A DNA stretch of 25,489 nt, from assembly GCA_049680185.1 (NCBI GenBank), contig JBAUHI010000081.1:1-25489 (forward strand), given 5' to 3'. The translations under genes were made by a program, and so were the position numbers. Under the pieces are notes generated by a model, which was not told the DNA's origin, did no database searches, and saw nothing but the letters and a program-made list of their open reading frames with translations. Every line of letters begins with the position of its first letter. The stretch's first letter is position 1. This DNA is from CAMLHU01 sp049680185. GTDB taxonomy: Bacteria > Gemmatimonadota > Gemmatimonadetes > Gemmatimonadales > GWC2-71-9. Positions 14,926-21,888 of the stretch are shown here, piece after piece.

Positions 14926-15933
14926 ATGCCGCGCGTCTTCTCGGGGATCCAGCCTTCGGGCGAACTGCACATCGGCAATTGGCTCGGTGCAGTGAAGCAG
15001 TGGGTCGAGCTGCAGGAGCGCCACGAATGCCTCTTCTGCGTGGTGGACCTTCACGCGCTCACCGCCAAATATGACGCGGCCACCCTCACCCGCCGCACCC
15101 GCGAGATGGCACTCGGCCTCCTGGCCGCCGGGATCGATCCCGCCAAGGCAGTGCTCTTCGTCCAGTCGCATGTGCCCGAGCACGCCGAGCTGCAGTGGCT
15201 GCTGACGACGATCACGCCGCTTGGCGAGCTCGAACGGATGACGCAGTTCAAGGATAAATCGCGGAAGCTGGAGAGCATACCCGCCGGGCTCCTGATCTAC
15301 CCGGTCCTGATGGCAGCCGATGTGCTGCTCTACCGCGCCGACATGGTGCCGGTGGGCGAGGACCAGGTCCAGCACCTCGAACTGACCCGCGAACTCTGCC
15401 GGAAGTGGAACGCGGAATTCGGCAGCGGGGTCGACTTCTTCCCCGAACCCCAGCCGATAATGGGCAGCGCCCCGCGGATCCTCGGGCTCGATGGCCAGGC
15501 CAAGATGTCCAAGAGCCTCGGCAACACGGTGGGTCTCCTGGAATCTCCGGAGGAGATCTGGCAGAAGGTCCGCATGGCGGTGACGGACCCGGCGCGCGTC
15601 ACCCGCCATGATCGTGGTAATCCCGATATCTGCAACGTCTGCCAGCTGCACAAGTACTTCTCCTCCCCCGAGACGGTGGCGATGGTGGAGGACAACTGCC
15701 GCAACGCCAAGTGGGGGTGCATCGACTGCAAGCGGCTGCTGGCGGAGAACATGAGCAAGACGCTGGCGCCGATCCGGGAGCGCGCCGCCGCACTGGAGGC
15801 CGATGCCGGGGCAGTGGACCGGGCGCTTGCGGCCGGCGCGGAGTCGGCGCGGACGTTGGCGCGCGAAACGATCCACCAGGTCAAGGACAAGATGGGATTC
15901 CTGCCGCCTACCGCAGCACCGAGAGGCCCATGA
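14926..15933 (+). CDS. trpS: Tryptophanyl-tRNA synthetase with probable Fe-S cluster motif
   Basis: This class I enzyme charges tRNA-Trp in the cytosol. The product is 335 residues. The HIGH-type motif is H15-I-G-N18 inside SGIQPSGELHIGNWLGA, and the KMSKS loop is 193-197 after LGLDGQA. Five cysteines lie in the C-terminal half: C236, C239, C258, C265 and C268. The spacing C236-x21-C258-x6-C265-x2-C268 closely matches the four-cysteine [4Fe-4S] site known from Thermotoga maritima TrpRS (C-x22-C-x6-C-x2-C, from memory). The gene overlaps the next by 4 nt (ATGA), so it forms a pair with the PilT-like gene, an unrelated function. Confidence 0.96.
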   Translation: MPRVFSGIQPSGELHIGNWLGAVKQWVELQERHECLFCVVDLHALTAKYDAATLTRRTREMALGLLAAGIDPAKAVLFVQSHVPEHAELQWLLTTITPLGELERMTQFKDKSRKLESIPAGLLIYPVLMAADVLLYRADMVPVGEDQVQHLELTRELCRKWNAEFGSGVDFFPEPQPIMGSAPRILGLDGQAKMSKSLGNTVGLLESPEEIWQKVRMAVTDPARVTRHDRGNPDICNVCQLHKYFSSPETVAMVEDNCRNAKWGCIDCKRLLAENMSKTLAPIRERAAALEADAGAVDRALAAGAESARTLARETIHQVKDKMGFLPPTAAPRGP

Positions 15934-17033
15934 GCGACCCGACGCAACCGGCAAGCAGCGGGACAGGGATCGAGAAGATCATCAAGGCCGCGGTCGAGCG
16001 CGGGGCCTCCGACCTGCACATCAAGGCCGGCGACGTCGTGCGGGCGCGGGTGCACGGCACGCTGGTGCCCCTCACCAAGCAGCGCCTGACGCCGGCGCAG
16101 ACGCGCGCCATCGCCCTCAAGCTCCTCCCCGGCGACGCCGAGCGGAACGCGCTCGATGAGCTCAGGGACTACGACTGTTCCTGGGGGATGCCGGGGGTGG
16201 GCCGGTTCCGGGTCAACATCCTGCGGCAGCGGTCGTCGTTCATGGTGGTGATGCGGGTCATCCCGTTCGCGCTGCCGACCTTCGAAGGGCTCGGCCTGCC
16301 CGACGTGATCCGCCAACTCTCGGAGTCCGACCGGGGCCTGGTGTTCGTCACCGGCGTCACTGGCAGCGGCAAGACATCGACCGTGGCGGCGATGGTGCAT
16401 CACGTCAACCAGACGCTGCAGAAGCATATCCTGACGCTCGAGAGCCCCATCGAGTACCTGCACCGGGACATCAACTGTTCGGTGACCCAGCGCGAGATCG
16501 GTGTGGACACCGAGTCGTTCGCGGTGGGACTCCGGGCCGGTCTCCGTCAGGATCCCGATGTGCTCGTCATCGGCGACATCCGTGATACCGAGATCATGGA
16601 CCTGGCGCTCAAGGGGGCCGAGGAAGGGCATCTCGTGATCTCGGTGATGCCCACCCCGGACGTGACCTCGGCCATCAAGCGGCTCCTTTCGCTCTTCCCG
16701 CCGGAGGAGCGCGAGATCGGCCGGGTGCGGCTCTCCGAAGCGCTCCGGGCCGTGGTGGCCCAGCGGCTCCTCCCCCGGAAGGACGGCAATGGACGGGTGG
16801 CGGCGGTGGAGGTGATGGTCTGTACGCCGAGGATCCGGGAGATCCTGCGCGATCCTATCCGGATCGACGACCTCACCGTCGAGATGATCCGGGGCCGGGA
16901 GGAGCATGGGATGCAGACCTTCGGGCAGCATCTCGACGACCTGGTCGAGAAGGAACTGGTATCCGTCGAGACCGCGCGCGCGGCACTCACCGAGCGGGAG
17001 CCGGTACCCACCGGGGTCGTGAACTCGGCCTGA
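15930..17033 (+). CDS. PilT/PilU-like ATPase with altered catalytic boxes
   Basis: The product is 367 residues and matches the type IV pilus retraction ATPase family along its whole length: an N-terminal domain with RGASDLHIKAG (about 24-34), Walker A GVTGSGKT (142-149), QREIGVDT, R.DPDV and a C-terminal helical domain with MQTFGQHLDDLVEKELVS. However, three catalytic boxes deviate. The Asp box is E171-S-P-I-E (usually EDPIE). The Walker B glutamate in GE(M/I)RD is D216 (GDIRD). The His box LHTNSA position is P241 (VMPTPD), while H234 in GHLV remains. It may be a PilU-like accessory or a slow or inactive motor subunit. No other pilus gene is in the window. It is translationally coupled to trpS. 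Confidence 0.88.
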   Translation: MSDPTQPASSGTGIEKIIKAAVERGASDLHIKAGDVVRARVHGTLVPLTKQRLTPAQTRAIALKLLPGDAERNALDELRDYDCSWGMPGVGRFRVNILRQRSSFMVVMRVIPFALPTFEGLGLPDVIRQLSESDRGLVFVTGVTGSGKTSTVAAMVHHVNQTLQKHILTLESPIEYLHRDINCSVTQREIGVDTESFAVGLRAGLRQDPDVLVIGDIRDTEIMDLALKGAEEGHLVISVMPTPDVTSAIKRLLSLFPPEEREIGRVRLSEALRAVVAQRLLPRKDGNGRVAAVEVMVCTPRIREILRDPIRIDDLTVEMIRGREEHGMQTFGQHLDDLVEKELVSVETARAALTEREPVPTGVVNSA

Positions 17034-17062
17034 TTGACCGGGCCCGGGGTGCCGGATAGCTT
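17034..17062 (+). promoter_or_regulatory. Candidate purA promoter
   Basis: TTGACC (17034-17039, five of six matches to the -35 consensus) and TAGCTT (17057-17062) are separated by exactly 17 nt. Transcription would start near 17069-17070. The -35 box overlaps the end of the PilT-like gene. The TAGCTTT(C)ACC context recurs upstream of glyS and of the epimerase gene at nearly the same distance from the start codon. Confidence 0.5.
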
Positions 17063-17078
17063 TCACCCAAGGATCTAC

Positions 17079-17100
17079 GGGCCCCGCCGGGGCCCTTTTT
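17079..17100 (+). terminator. Rho-independent terminator in front of purA
   Basis: GGGCCCC (17079-17085) pairs perfectly with GGGGCCC (17089-17095) around a GCC loop, followed by TTTTT (17096-17100). It fits an intrinsic terminator for the trpS-pilT-like unit. Only 18 nt separate it from the purA ATG, so any purA promoter lying upstream would have to read through it; see findings. Confidence 0.85.
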
Positions 17101-17118
17101 CGTGGGAGGCGGTCGCGG

Positions 17119-18399
17119 ATGTTCGATCCGAAGCACCATTGCGTGGTGGTCGTCGGCGCCCAGTGGGGTGACGAGGGCAAGGGCAAGCTGGTCGACGTCC
17201 TGGCCGAGCGCGCCGACGTGGTCGTCCGCTATCAGGGGGGTGCCAACGCCGGGCACACCGTCGTGATCGGGGAGGAGCAGTTCATCCTCCAGCAGATCCC
17301 GTCCGGCGTGCTCCACGCCGGTGTCACCTGTGTGGTGGGCAATGGTGTGGTGCTCGACCCGGAGCAATTCTTTGCCGAGCTCGACGGGCTCAAGGCCAAG
17401 GGGATCGACGCCGGCGGCAGGGTGCGGGTGTCAGAGCGTGCGCACCTGGTGCTGCCGTACCACAAACTCCTCGACCAGGCCAACGAGTCGAGCCAGAAGA
17501 TCGGGACCACCGGGCGGGGGATCGGCCCCGCGTATGAGGACAAGTTCGGGCGACGCGGCATCCGGGTGGGAGATCTCGCCGACCTGCCGACCGTCTCGGC
17601 GTTGGTCCGGGAGCGGGTCGAGCGCGCCAACCGCGTCCTGGCGATGCTGGGCTCCGCGGAGCGTGCCTCCGCCGATGAGCATGTGGCCTTGCTGGAGCGC
17701 TTGGCGCCGCGACTCGTCCCGGTGTCGGTCGATTCTGGTCTCCTGGTGCAGCGGGCGCTCCGGGGCGGGAAGCGGGTGCTCCTGGAGGGTGCCCAGGGGG
17801 CGCTCCTCGACGTGGATCACGGCACCTATCCGTTCGTGACCAGCAGCAACACCACCGCGGGCGGAGCGGCGACGGGGGCCGGCATCGGTCCCACCGCCAT
17901 CGACGGTGTCCTGGGGGTCGTGAAGGCCTATACCACCCGCGTTGGCAACGGCCCGCTCCCCACCGAGGCGCTCGGCCCCGAGGGCGAAGAACTCCGGCGG
18001 CTCGGCGCGGAGTTCGGCGCTGTGACCGGGCGGCCGAGGCGATGTGGGTGGTTCGATGCCACCGTGGTGCGGTATTCCGTCCGGGTCAACGGACTGACGG
18101 GGTTGGCGGTGACCAAGCTCGATGTGCTCGACACCTTCGCCGAGGTGCCGGTGGGGACCGCGTACACGCTGGACGGGGCGAGCTGCGAGGAGATGCCATC
18201 GGATATCGAGCGACTGGGCCGGATCAAGCCGGTGTATGAATCGCTGCCCGGGTGGCGACGGTCGACCGCCGAGGCGCGGCGTCTGGCCGACCTGCCATCC
18301 CAGGCGCGGGCCTATCTTGACCGGCTGCAGGACCTGGCGGGTGCGCCGATCCGGTATGTCAGCGTGGGGACGCGAAGGGATCAGATCATCGAGGTGTGA
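17119..18399 (+). CDS. purA: Adenylosuccinate synthetase
   Basis: PurA joins IMP and aspartate with GTP in the first committed step to AMP. The product is 426 residues, the usual size. It shows the N-terminal VVVGAQWGDEGKGK with catalytic D18, RYQGGANAGHT with H46, GTTGRGIGPAYEDK (blocks near 133-147), the aspartate loop region with GNGPLPTE, and a C-terminal end PIRYVSVGTRRDQII. GGGAGG (17104-17109) lies 9 nt before the ATG. It is a single-gene unit as far as seen, with glyS 100 nt later. Confidence 0.97.
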   Translation: MFDPKHHCVVVVGAQWGDEGKGKLVDVLAERADVVVRYQGGANAGHTVVIGEEQFILQQIPSGVLHAGVTCVVGNGVVLDPEQFFAELDGLKAKGIDAGGRVRVSERAHLVLPYHKLLDQANESSQKIGTTGRGIGPAYEDKFGRRGIRVGDLADLPTVSALVRERVERANRVLAMLGSAERASADEHVALLERLAPRLVPVSVDSGLLVQRALRGGKRVLLEGAQGALLDVDHGTYPFVTSSNTTAGGAATGAGIGPTAIDGVLGVVKAYTTRVGNGPLPTEALGPEGEELRRLGAEFGAVTGRPRRCGWFDATVVRYSVRVNGLTGLAVTKLDVLDTFAEVPVGTAYTLDGASCEEMPSDIERLGRIKPVYESLPGWRRSTAEARRLADLPSQARAYLDRLQDLAGAPIRYVSVGTRRDQIIEV

Positions 18400-18412
18400 C
18401 GCGGTGACCGGC

Positions 18413-18445
18413 TTACGCCCGCAGCCTGTCTCCCCTAGCTTTACC
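18413..18445 (+). promoter_or_regulatory. Candidate glyS promoter region with TAGCTTTACC box
   Basis: TAGCTTTACC begins at 18436, 64 nt before the glyS ATG, and matches the TAGCTTTCACC upstream of purA. A TTACGC at 18413-18418 lies 17 nt before it but resembles the -35 consensus poorly. The remaining part of the 100-nt gap has only a small GGGG-CGG-CCCC hairpin near 18465-18475. No T-box or other riboswitch pattern is seen. Confidence 0.35.
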
Positions 18446-18499
18446 ATCAGCCAGTCGCTCAACCGGGGCGGCCCCTTCCTTTATCCTTCCGACCGATCC

Positions 18500-19828
18500 A
18501 TGGCCGATACCACCCTGATGGACAAGCTCGTGTCGCTCTGCAAGCGGCGCGGATTCGTATTCCAGTCCTCCGAGATCTACGGCGGGTTGGGCTCGGTGTG
18601 GGATTATGGCCCGTTGGGCGTCGAACTCAAGAAGAACGTCAAGGACCGCTGGTGGCAGGCGATGGTCCATGAGCGCGATGACATCGAGGGGCTCGATGCC
18701 GCCATCCTGATGGCGGCCAAGGTCTGGGAGGCGTCGGGCCACGTGGCCGGGTTCAGCGACCCGCTGGTCGACTGCCGCACCTGCAAGTCCCGCTTCCGGG
18801 CCGACATGCTGGAGAGCGTGCCCTGTCCCCAGAAGCCAAGCAAGCACCCGGGACAGCATTCGACCTGCGACCTGACCGAGCCCCGCAACTTCAACCTGAT
18901 GTTCAAGACGTTCATGGGGCCCGTCGAAGATGAGGCGGCGGTGGTGTACCTCCGACCGGAAACGGCGCAGGGGATCTACGTCAACTACCTGAATGTCCTC
19001 AACAGCTCCCGGCAGCGGGTGCCGTTCGGGATCGCCCAGGTGGGCAAGGCGTTCCGGAACGAGATCACCCCCGGGAACTTCATCTTCCGGACCCGTGAGT
19101 TCGAGCAGATGGAGATGCAGTTCTTCGTGACGCCGGGGAGCGACCTCGAATGGTTCGAGCGGTGGCGCGAATGGCGGATGGCGTGGCACCACGGGCTTGG
19201 CCTGACGCCCGCCAAGCTCCGCTGGCACCAGCACGGCCCGGGGGAGCTCGCCCACTATGCCAAGGCGGCATACGACATCGAATACGAGTTCCCCTTCGGC
19301 TGGAGCGAGATCGAGGGGATCCACGACCGCACCGACTTCGACCTGGCGCGGCATCAGGAGCACAGCGGCAAGAAGCTCGAATACTTCGACCAGGCGGCGA
19401 ACACCCGGTATCTGCCCTACATTGTGGAGACCTCCGCCGGCGCCGATCGGGTGACGCTCACGACCCTCGTCGACGCCTACCGCGAGGAAGAGGTAGAGGG
19501 GGAGACCCGCGTGGTCCTCGGCCTCCACGCCGCGATCGCGCCGATCAAGGTGGCGGTGCTCCCGCTGGTCAAGAAGGAAGGAATGCCCGAGACCGCCACG
19601 GCCCTCTACGATGCCCTTCGCAAGCGGATGCGGACATTCTATGATGACAGTGGCGCCATCGGCCGGCGCTACCGCCGGATGGACGAGGTGGGGACGCCCT
19701 GGTGCATCACCATCGATGGCGAGACCGCCAAGGACCAGGCGGTGACGGTTCGGCACCGGGACACGATGACCCAGGAACGGATCGGGATGGACCACGTGGC
19801 GGCGTGGCTGGGCGAGCGGCTGGGATGA
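18500..19828 (+). CDS. glyS: Glycyl-tRNA synthetase, alpha2 type
   Basis: This class II enzyme charges tRNA-Gly. The product is 442 residues from ATG 18500 and belongs to the homodimeric type, not the alpha2beta2 type of E. coli. The start has LVSLCKRRGFVFQSSEIYGG and W(D)YGPLG.ELK.N. Cysteines C92-x2-C95, C109 and C123 could bind zinc. Motif 2 is about FGIAQVGKAFRNEITPGNFIFRTREFEQME, seen in short blocks, and motif 3 lies around 390. A longer reading from 18122 overlaps purA and is not credible. It lies between two repeat-bearing or regulatory gaps and appears to be its own unit. Confidence 0.96.
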   Translation: MADTTLMDKLVSLCKRRGFVFQSSEIYGGLGSVWDYGPLGVELKKNVKDRWWQAMVHERDDIEGLDAAILMAAKVWEASGHVAGFSDPLVDCRTCKSRFRADMLESVPCPQKPSKHPGQHSTCDLTEPRNFNLMFKTFMGPVEDEAAVVYLRPETAQGIYVNYLNVLNSSRQRVPFGIAQVGKAFRNEITPGNFIFRTREFEQMEMQFFVTPGSDLEWFERWREWRMAWHHGLGLTPAKLRWHQHGPGELAHYAKAAYDIEYEFPFGWSEIEGIHDRTDFDLARHQEHSGKKLEYFDQAANTRYLPYIVETSAGADRVTLTTLVDAYREEEVEGETRVVLGLHAAIAPIKVAVLPLVKKEGMPETATALYDALRKRMRTFYDDSGAIGRRYRRMDEVGTPWCITIDGETAKDQAVTVRHRDTMTQERIGMDHVAAWLGERLG

Positions 19829-19831
19829 ATC

Positions 19832-19908
19832 GGTGAACGGTAAACGGTCAACAGTGAACGGGGTGTTGCCGCTGTTTCCCGTTCACCCTTCACGGTTGAC
19901 CGTTCACC
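19832..19908. repeat. Inverted GGTGAACGG/CCGTTCACC repeat
   Basis: Left arm 19832-19862 holds GGTGAACGG, GGTAAACGG, GTCAAC and GTGAACGGG. Right arm 19878-19908 holds the complement in the opposite order. The arms mirror each other with only a few mismatches around a 15-nt centre. The heptamer TGAACGG and its variants make up nearly all of both arms. Another partial copy is at 23743-23766. Located between glyS and a seven-gene run, it could terminate the glyS transcript, but it has no T-tract. Confidence 0.8.
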
Positions 19909-19939
19909 TCTCAAGCATTGCATCCAGATCGAGGGACTC

Positions 19940-20209
19940 ATGACCCACGAGTGCACCACTACGCTCCCCGGCGCCGAGGTCCTGAAGCGCGCCAAGTCGT
20001 TCTTCGCCGAGCGGGTGCCGATGACCGCCGCTTTTGTGGACGAAGAGGGTCCGGCGTTCCTGACCTTGCGGGGGCAGGGCGGGGAGGAGGTCGCGATCGC
20101 CGTTATGGCCGATGGCGCCGTCACCCACGTTCGCGCCTCGACGCTCTTCTTTGACCAGGCGTTGGCGCGGTTCCTCACGACGCTGCCGGCAGTACCGGTG
20201 CCGGTATGA
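19940..20209 (+). CDS. Small conserved-looking protein, unknown function
   Basis: I do not recognise this 89-residue product. It is soluble-looking, with no signal peptide or membrane segment. It begins with MTHECTTTLPGAEVLKRAKS, continues with alternating strands (TAAFVDEEGPAFLTLRG, VAIAVMADGAVTHVRAST) and ends in an amphipathic helix FFDQALARFLTTLP, an alpha-beta pattern. ATG 19940 is preceded by GAGGG 4 nt upstream, the only clear ribosome binding site in the start of the run. It overlaps the next gene by 4 nt (ATGA), so the two products are probably made together. Confidence 0.7.
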   Translation: MTHECTTTLPGAEVLKRAKSFFAERVPMTAAFVDEEGPAFLTLRGQGGEEVAIAVMADGAVTHVRASTLFFDQALARFLTTLPAVPVPV

Positions 20210-20466
20210 GCACGCCGATGCCGATCCGGGTGCGGGTGCACGATTCCTGGGAAGAGGTGCGCCTGGATCTCGATGCCGGGACCCCGATGTCCGACGTGAA
20301 GCGGCAGGCGCTGGCCGCCGCGCGCCGTCCTGGCGATCCCGACCGGTACGAGGTCAAGTTCCGGGGTGCCTCGATCCTGGATGAGTCAGCGTCGCTCGAG
20401 CGGGCGGGCGTGGTGCGGAATGCGGAACTGATCGTGCTGCGTCGGCGTCGGCGGGCGGTGCGGTGA
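20206..20466 (+). CDS. Small protein with ubiquitin-like (beta-grasp) pattern
   Basis: The 86-residue product has the layout of a ubiquitin-like fold: two N-terminal strands (IRVRVHDSWEEVRLDLDAG), a helix (PMSDVKRQALAAA), a strand with the F.G..L pattern (YEVKFRGASILD), a turn helix (SASLERAGVVRN) and a last strand (AELIVLRRRR). This resembles ubiquitin and YukD/EsaB-type proteins, but it lacks the terminal Gly-Gly and ends with RRRRRAVR. It is a pattern-based guess, not a family assignment. Both ends overlap neighbours by 4 nt. Confidence 0.65.
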   Translation: MSTPMPIRVRVHDSWEEVRLDLDAGTPMSDVKRQALAAARRPGDPDRYEVKFRGASILDESASLERAGVVRNAELIVLRRRRRAVR

Positions 20467-20837
20467 GGGGTCCGCCCGCCTGTGTTGCGCGCGGCCTGGT
20501 CGTGGCGGTCGTCGTGCTGACGTCGGGTTGTTGGGCATGGCAGCCGACATCGGTCGCGCCGGCGGCGGCATTGGCGGGTGGTCTGCCTCTCGCCGAGGTA
20601 TGGGTGGGGGCGGACACATCCCCTCGTCTGGTCACCGCGCCGGTGGTCCGCAGCGATAGCTTGTTCGGCTTGCTCATGGGGTCTGCCCCACCGGGGCACC
20701 CGCTGCTGCCGCTCGCGCTTCCGTTGGATTCCGTTTCCCACATCAAGGTGTGGTCGTACAGCCAAAGGCGCACGATCGCATTGGTGGCAGTCCCCCTCCT
20801 TGTTGCTTCCTATGCACTATTTCTCGTCGTCTTCTAA
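20463..20837 (+). CDS. Putative small lipoprotein with C-terminal membrane helix
   Basis: The product is 124 residues from a GTG at 20463 that overlaps the previous TGA. Residues 8-23 form a signal peptide with a hydrophobic core and a lipobox-like TSGC (cysteine 23). The middle is Ala/Pro/Leu-rich with no recognised domain. Residues about 103-123 (TIALVAVPLLVASYALF) are a second hydrophobic helix at the very end. A lipidated N-terminus plus a C-terminal helix is uncommon. I cannot assign a function. The last 26 nt overlap the next gene in another frame. Confidence 0.6.
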   Translation: MRGPPACVARGLVVAVVVLTSGCWAWQPTSVAPAAALAGGLPLAEVWVGADTSPRLVTAPVVRSDSLFGLLMGSAPPGHPLLPLALPLDSVSHIKVWSYSQRRTIALVAVPLLVASYALFLVVF

Positions 20838-21888
20838 GGTGGTCGCGGTGGGGCTGGCGGTGGTCCTTGCGGGTTGCGGGACCTCGTCGACCCAACCATC
20901 GGGTGCCGAGAGGTTCGTCCAGGCGAGCGCGGGCTACGCGCATGCCTGTGCCCTCACTGGTGGGGGTTCCGTACTGTGCTGGGGCGACGACCGTTGGGGT
21001 CAGGTCTCGGGCCAACCCGGGTCGCTGGTCTTTGCCCCGGTCACCGCGATCCCGTTGCCGGTGCGGGCGGTCGCGGTGTCAGCTGGCGCGCTGACATCAT
21101 GCGCGGTGGCCGCCACGGGTGAAACGCTCTGCTGGGGCGATTCGCTGTCGGGACTGTGGCGGATCGCCGGATCAGGTGAACTATCGGAAGTGCACGCCGG
21201 CGCCCCGACCTGTGGGCTGACGTCGGACGGATCGGTTCGCTGTTGGCCCAAGTTGGACGGACCGTCGGTATCCGTCGTCGGTGGTCCCTATCACGGACTT
21301 GGGGTCGGGAGGCTCCAGTCCTGTGCCCTTCAAGCGGACAGCACGGCGGTCTGCTGGCCCTCGGATCTCACGACGCCACCATCACCGGTGCCGGGCGGGA
21401 TCCATTTCGCGGTCATCAGCGTGGGTGGGGAGCACGTCTGCGGGGTGGATGGGACTGGGTCGGCGCTCTGCTGGGGGGCGAACGAATTCGGCCAACTGGG
21501 GGACGATTCCACCACTCCCCGCGCGACCCCTGGTGCGATGCACGTTCCCTCAGGTGCCACAGGCGATACGATCATCCGGGTGTTTGCGGGTGATCAGCAT
21601 TCATGCGGCCTCGGGCTCGACAGCTTGGCCTATTGTTGGGGGCGGCGGGAAGGGGGCCGCGATGGCTTGGGCGACCCGGACACCGGGTCTGTCGCATACA
21701 ACTTCGTTCCGTTCGCCGTCCATTCATCGATCAAGTGGGATTCGCTCCTGCTGGGTGGGTTGATGTCCTGCGGATACGCTGCCAACGTGTTGTATTGCTG
21801 GGGTGGGAACACCTACGGTTCGGACGGTGCTCTGCATGGGGTCCCGAACGCCGTGCCCGTCCCGGTCGATGGACAGGAGATACCTTGA
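20812..21888 (+). CDS. RCC1-type beta-propeller lipoprotein
   Basis: The product is 358 residues. Residues 1-22 form a lipoprotein signal with lipobox L19-A-G-C22. After this come seven repeats, each with a cysteine pair in the form C-(A/G)-x(6-9)-C-W, often with CWGxNxxGQLG as in RCC1 blades: HACAL..LCWG, TSCAV..LCWG, PTCGL..RCWP, QSCAL..VCWP, HVCGV..LCWG, HSCGL..YCWG and MSCGY..YCWG. Seven repeats fit a closed seven-bladed propeller with one disulfide per blade, as expected in the periplasm or outside. Families of this kind are frequent in Gemmatimonadota and Myxococcota (from memory). ATG 20812 is used; upstream in-frame readings to 20578 lack a signal. Confidence 0.82.
   Translation: MHYFSSSSKVVAVGLAVVLAGCGTSSTQPSGAERFVQASAGYAHACALTGGGSVLCWGDDRWGQVSGQPGSLVFAPVTAIPLPVRAVAVSAGALTSCAVAATGETLCWGDSLSGLWRIAGSGELSEVHAGAPTCGLTSDGSVRCWPKLDGPSVSVVGGPYHGLGVGRLQSCALQADSTAVCWPSDLTTPPSPVPGGIHFAVISVGGEHVCGVDGTGSALCWGANEFGQLGDDSTTPRATPGAMHVPSGATGDTIIRVFAGDQHSCGLGLDSLAYCWGRREGGRDGLGDPDTGSVAYNFVPFAVHSSIKWDSLLLGGLMSCGYAANVLYCWGGNTYGSDGALHGVPNAVPVPVDGQEIP

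Noticed and set aside
14890..15954. Upstream continuation of the minus-strand GWxTD reading frame to 15954, giving about 1095 residues
   Set aside because: This part is the antisense of trpS, which is certain on the plus strand. A good ribosome binding site and a signal peptide place the start at 14889.
15330..17186. 618-codon minus-strand open frame opposite trpS and the PilT-like gene
   Set aside because: It mirrors two certain plus-strand genes, has no recognisable domain and shows the same shadow composition.
18400..18499. T-box or other tRNA-sensing leader before glyS (and before trpS)
   Set aside because: No T-box consensus, specifier loop or terminator-antiterminator pair is seen, and the trpS gap is only 36 nt.
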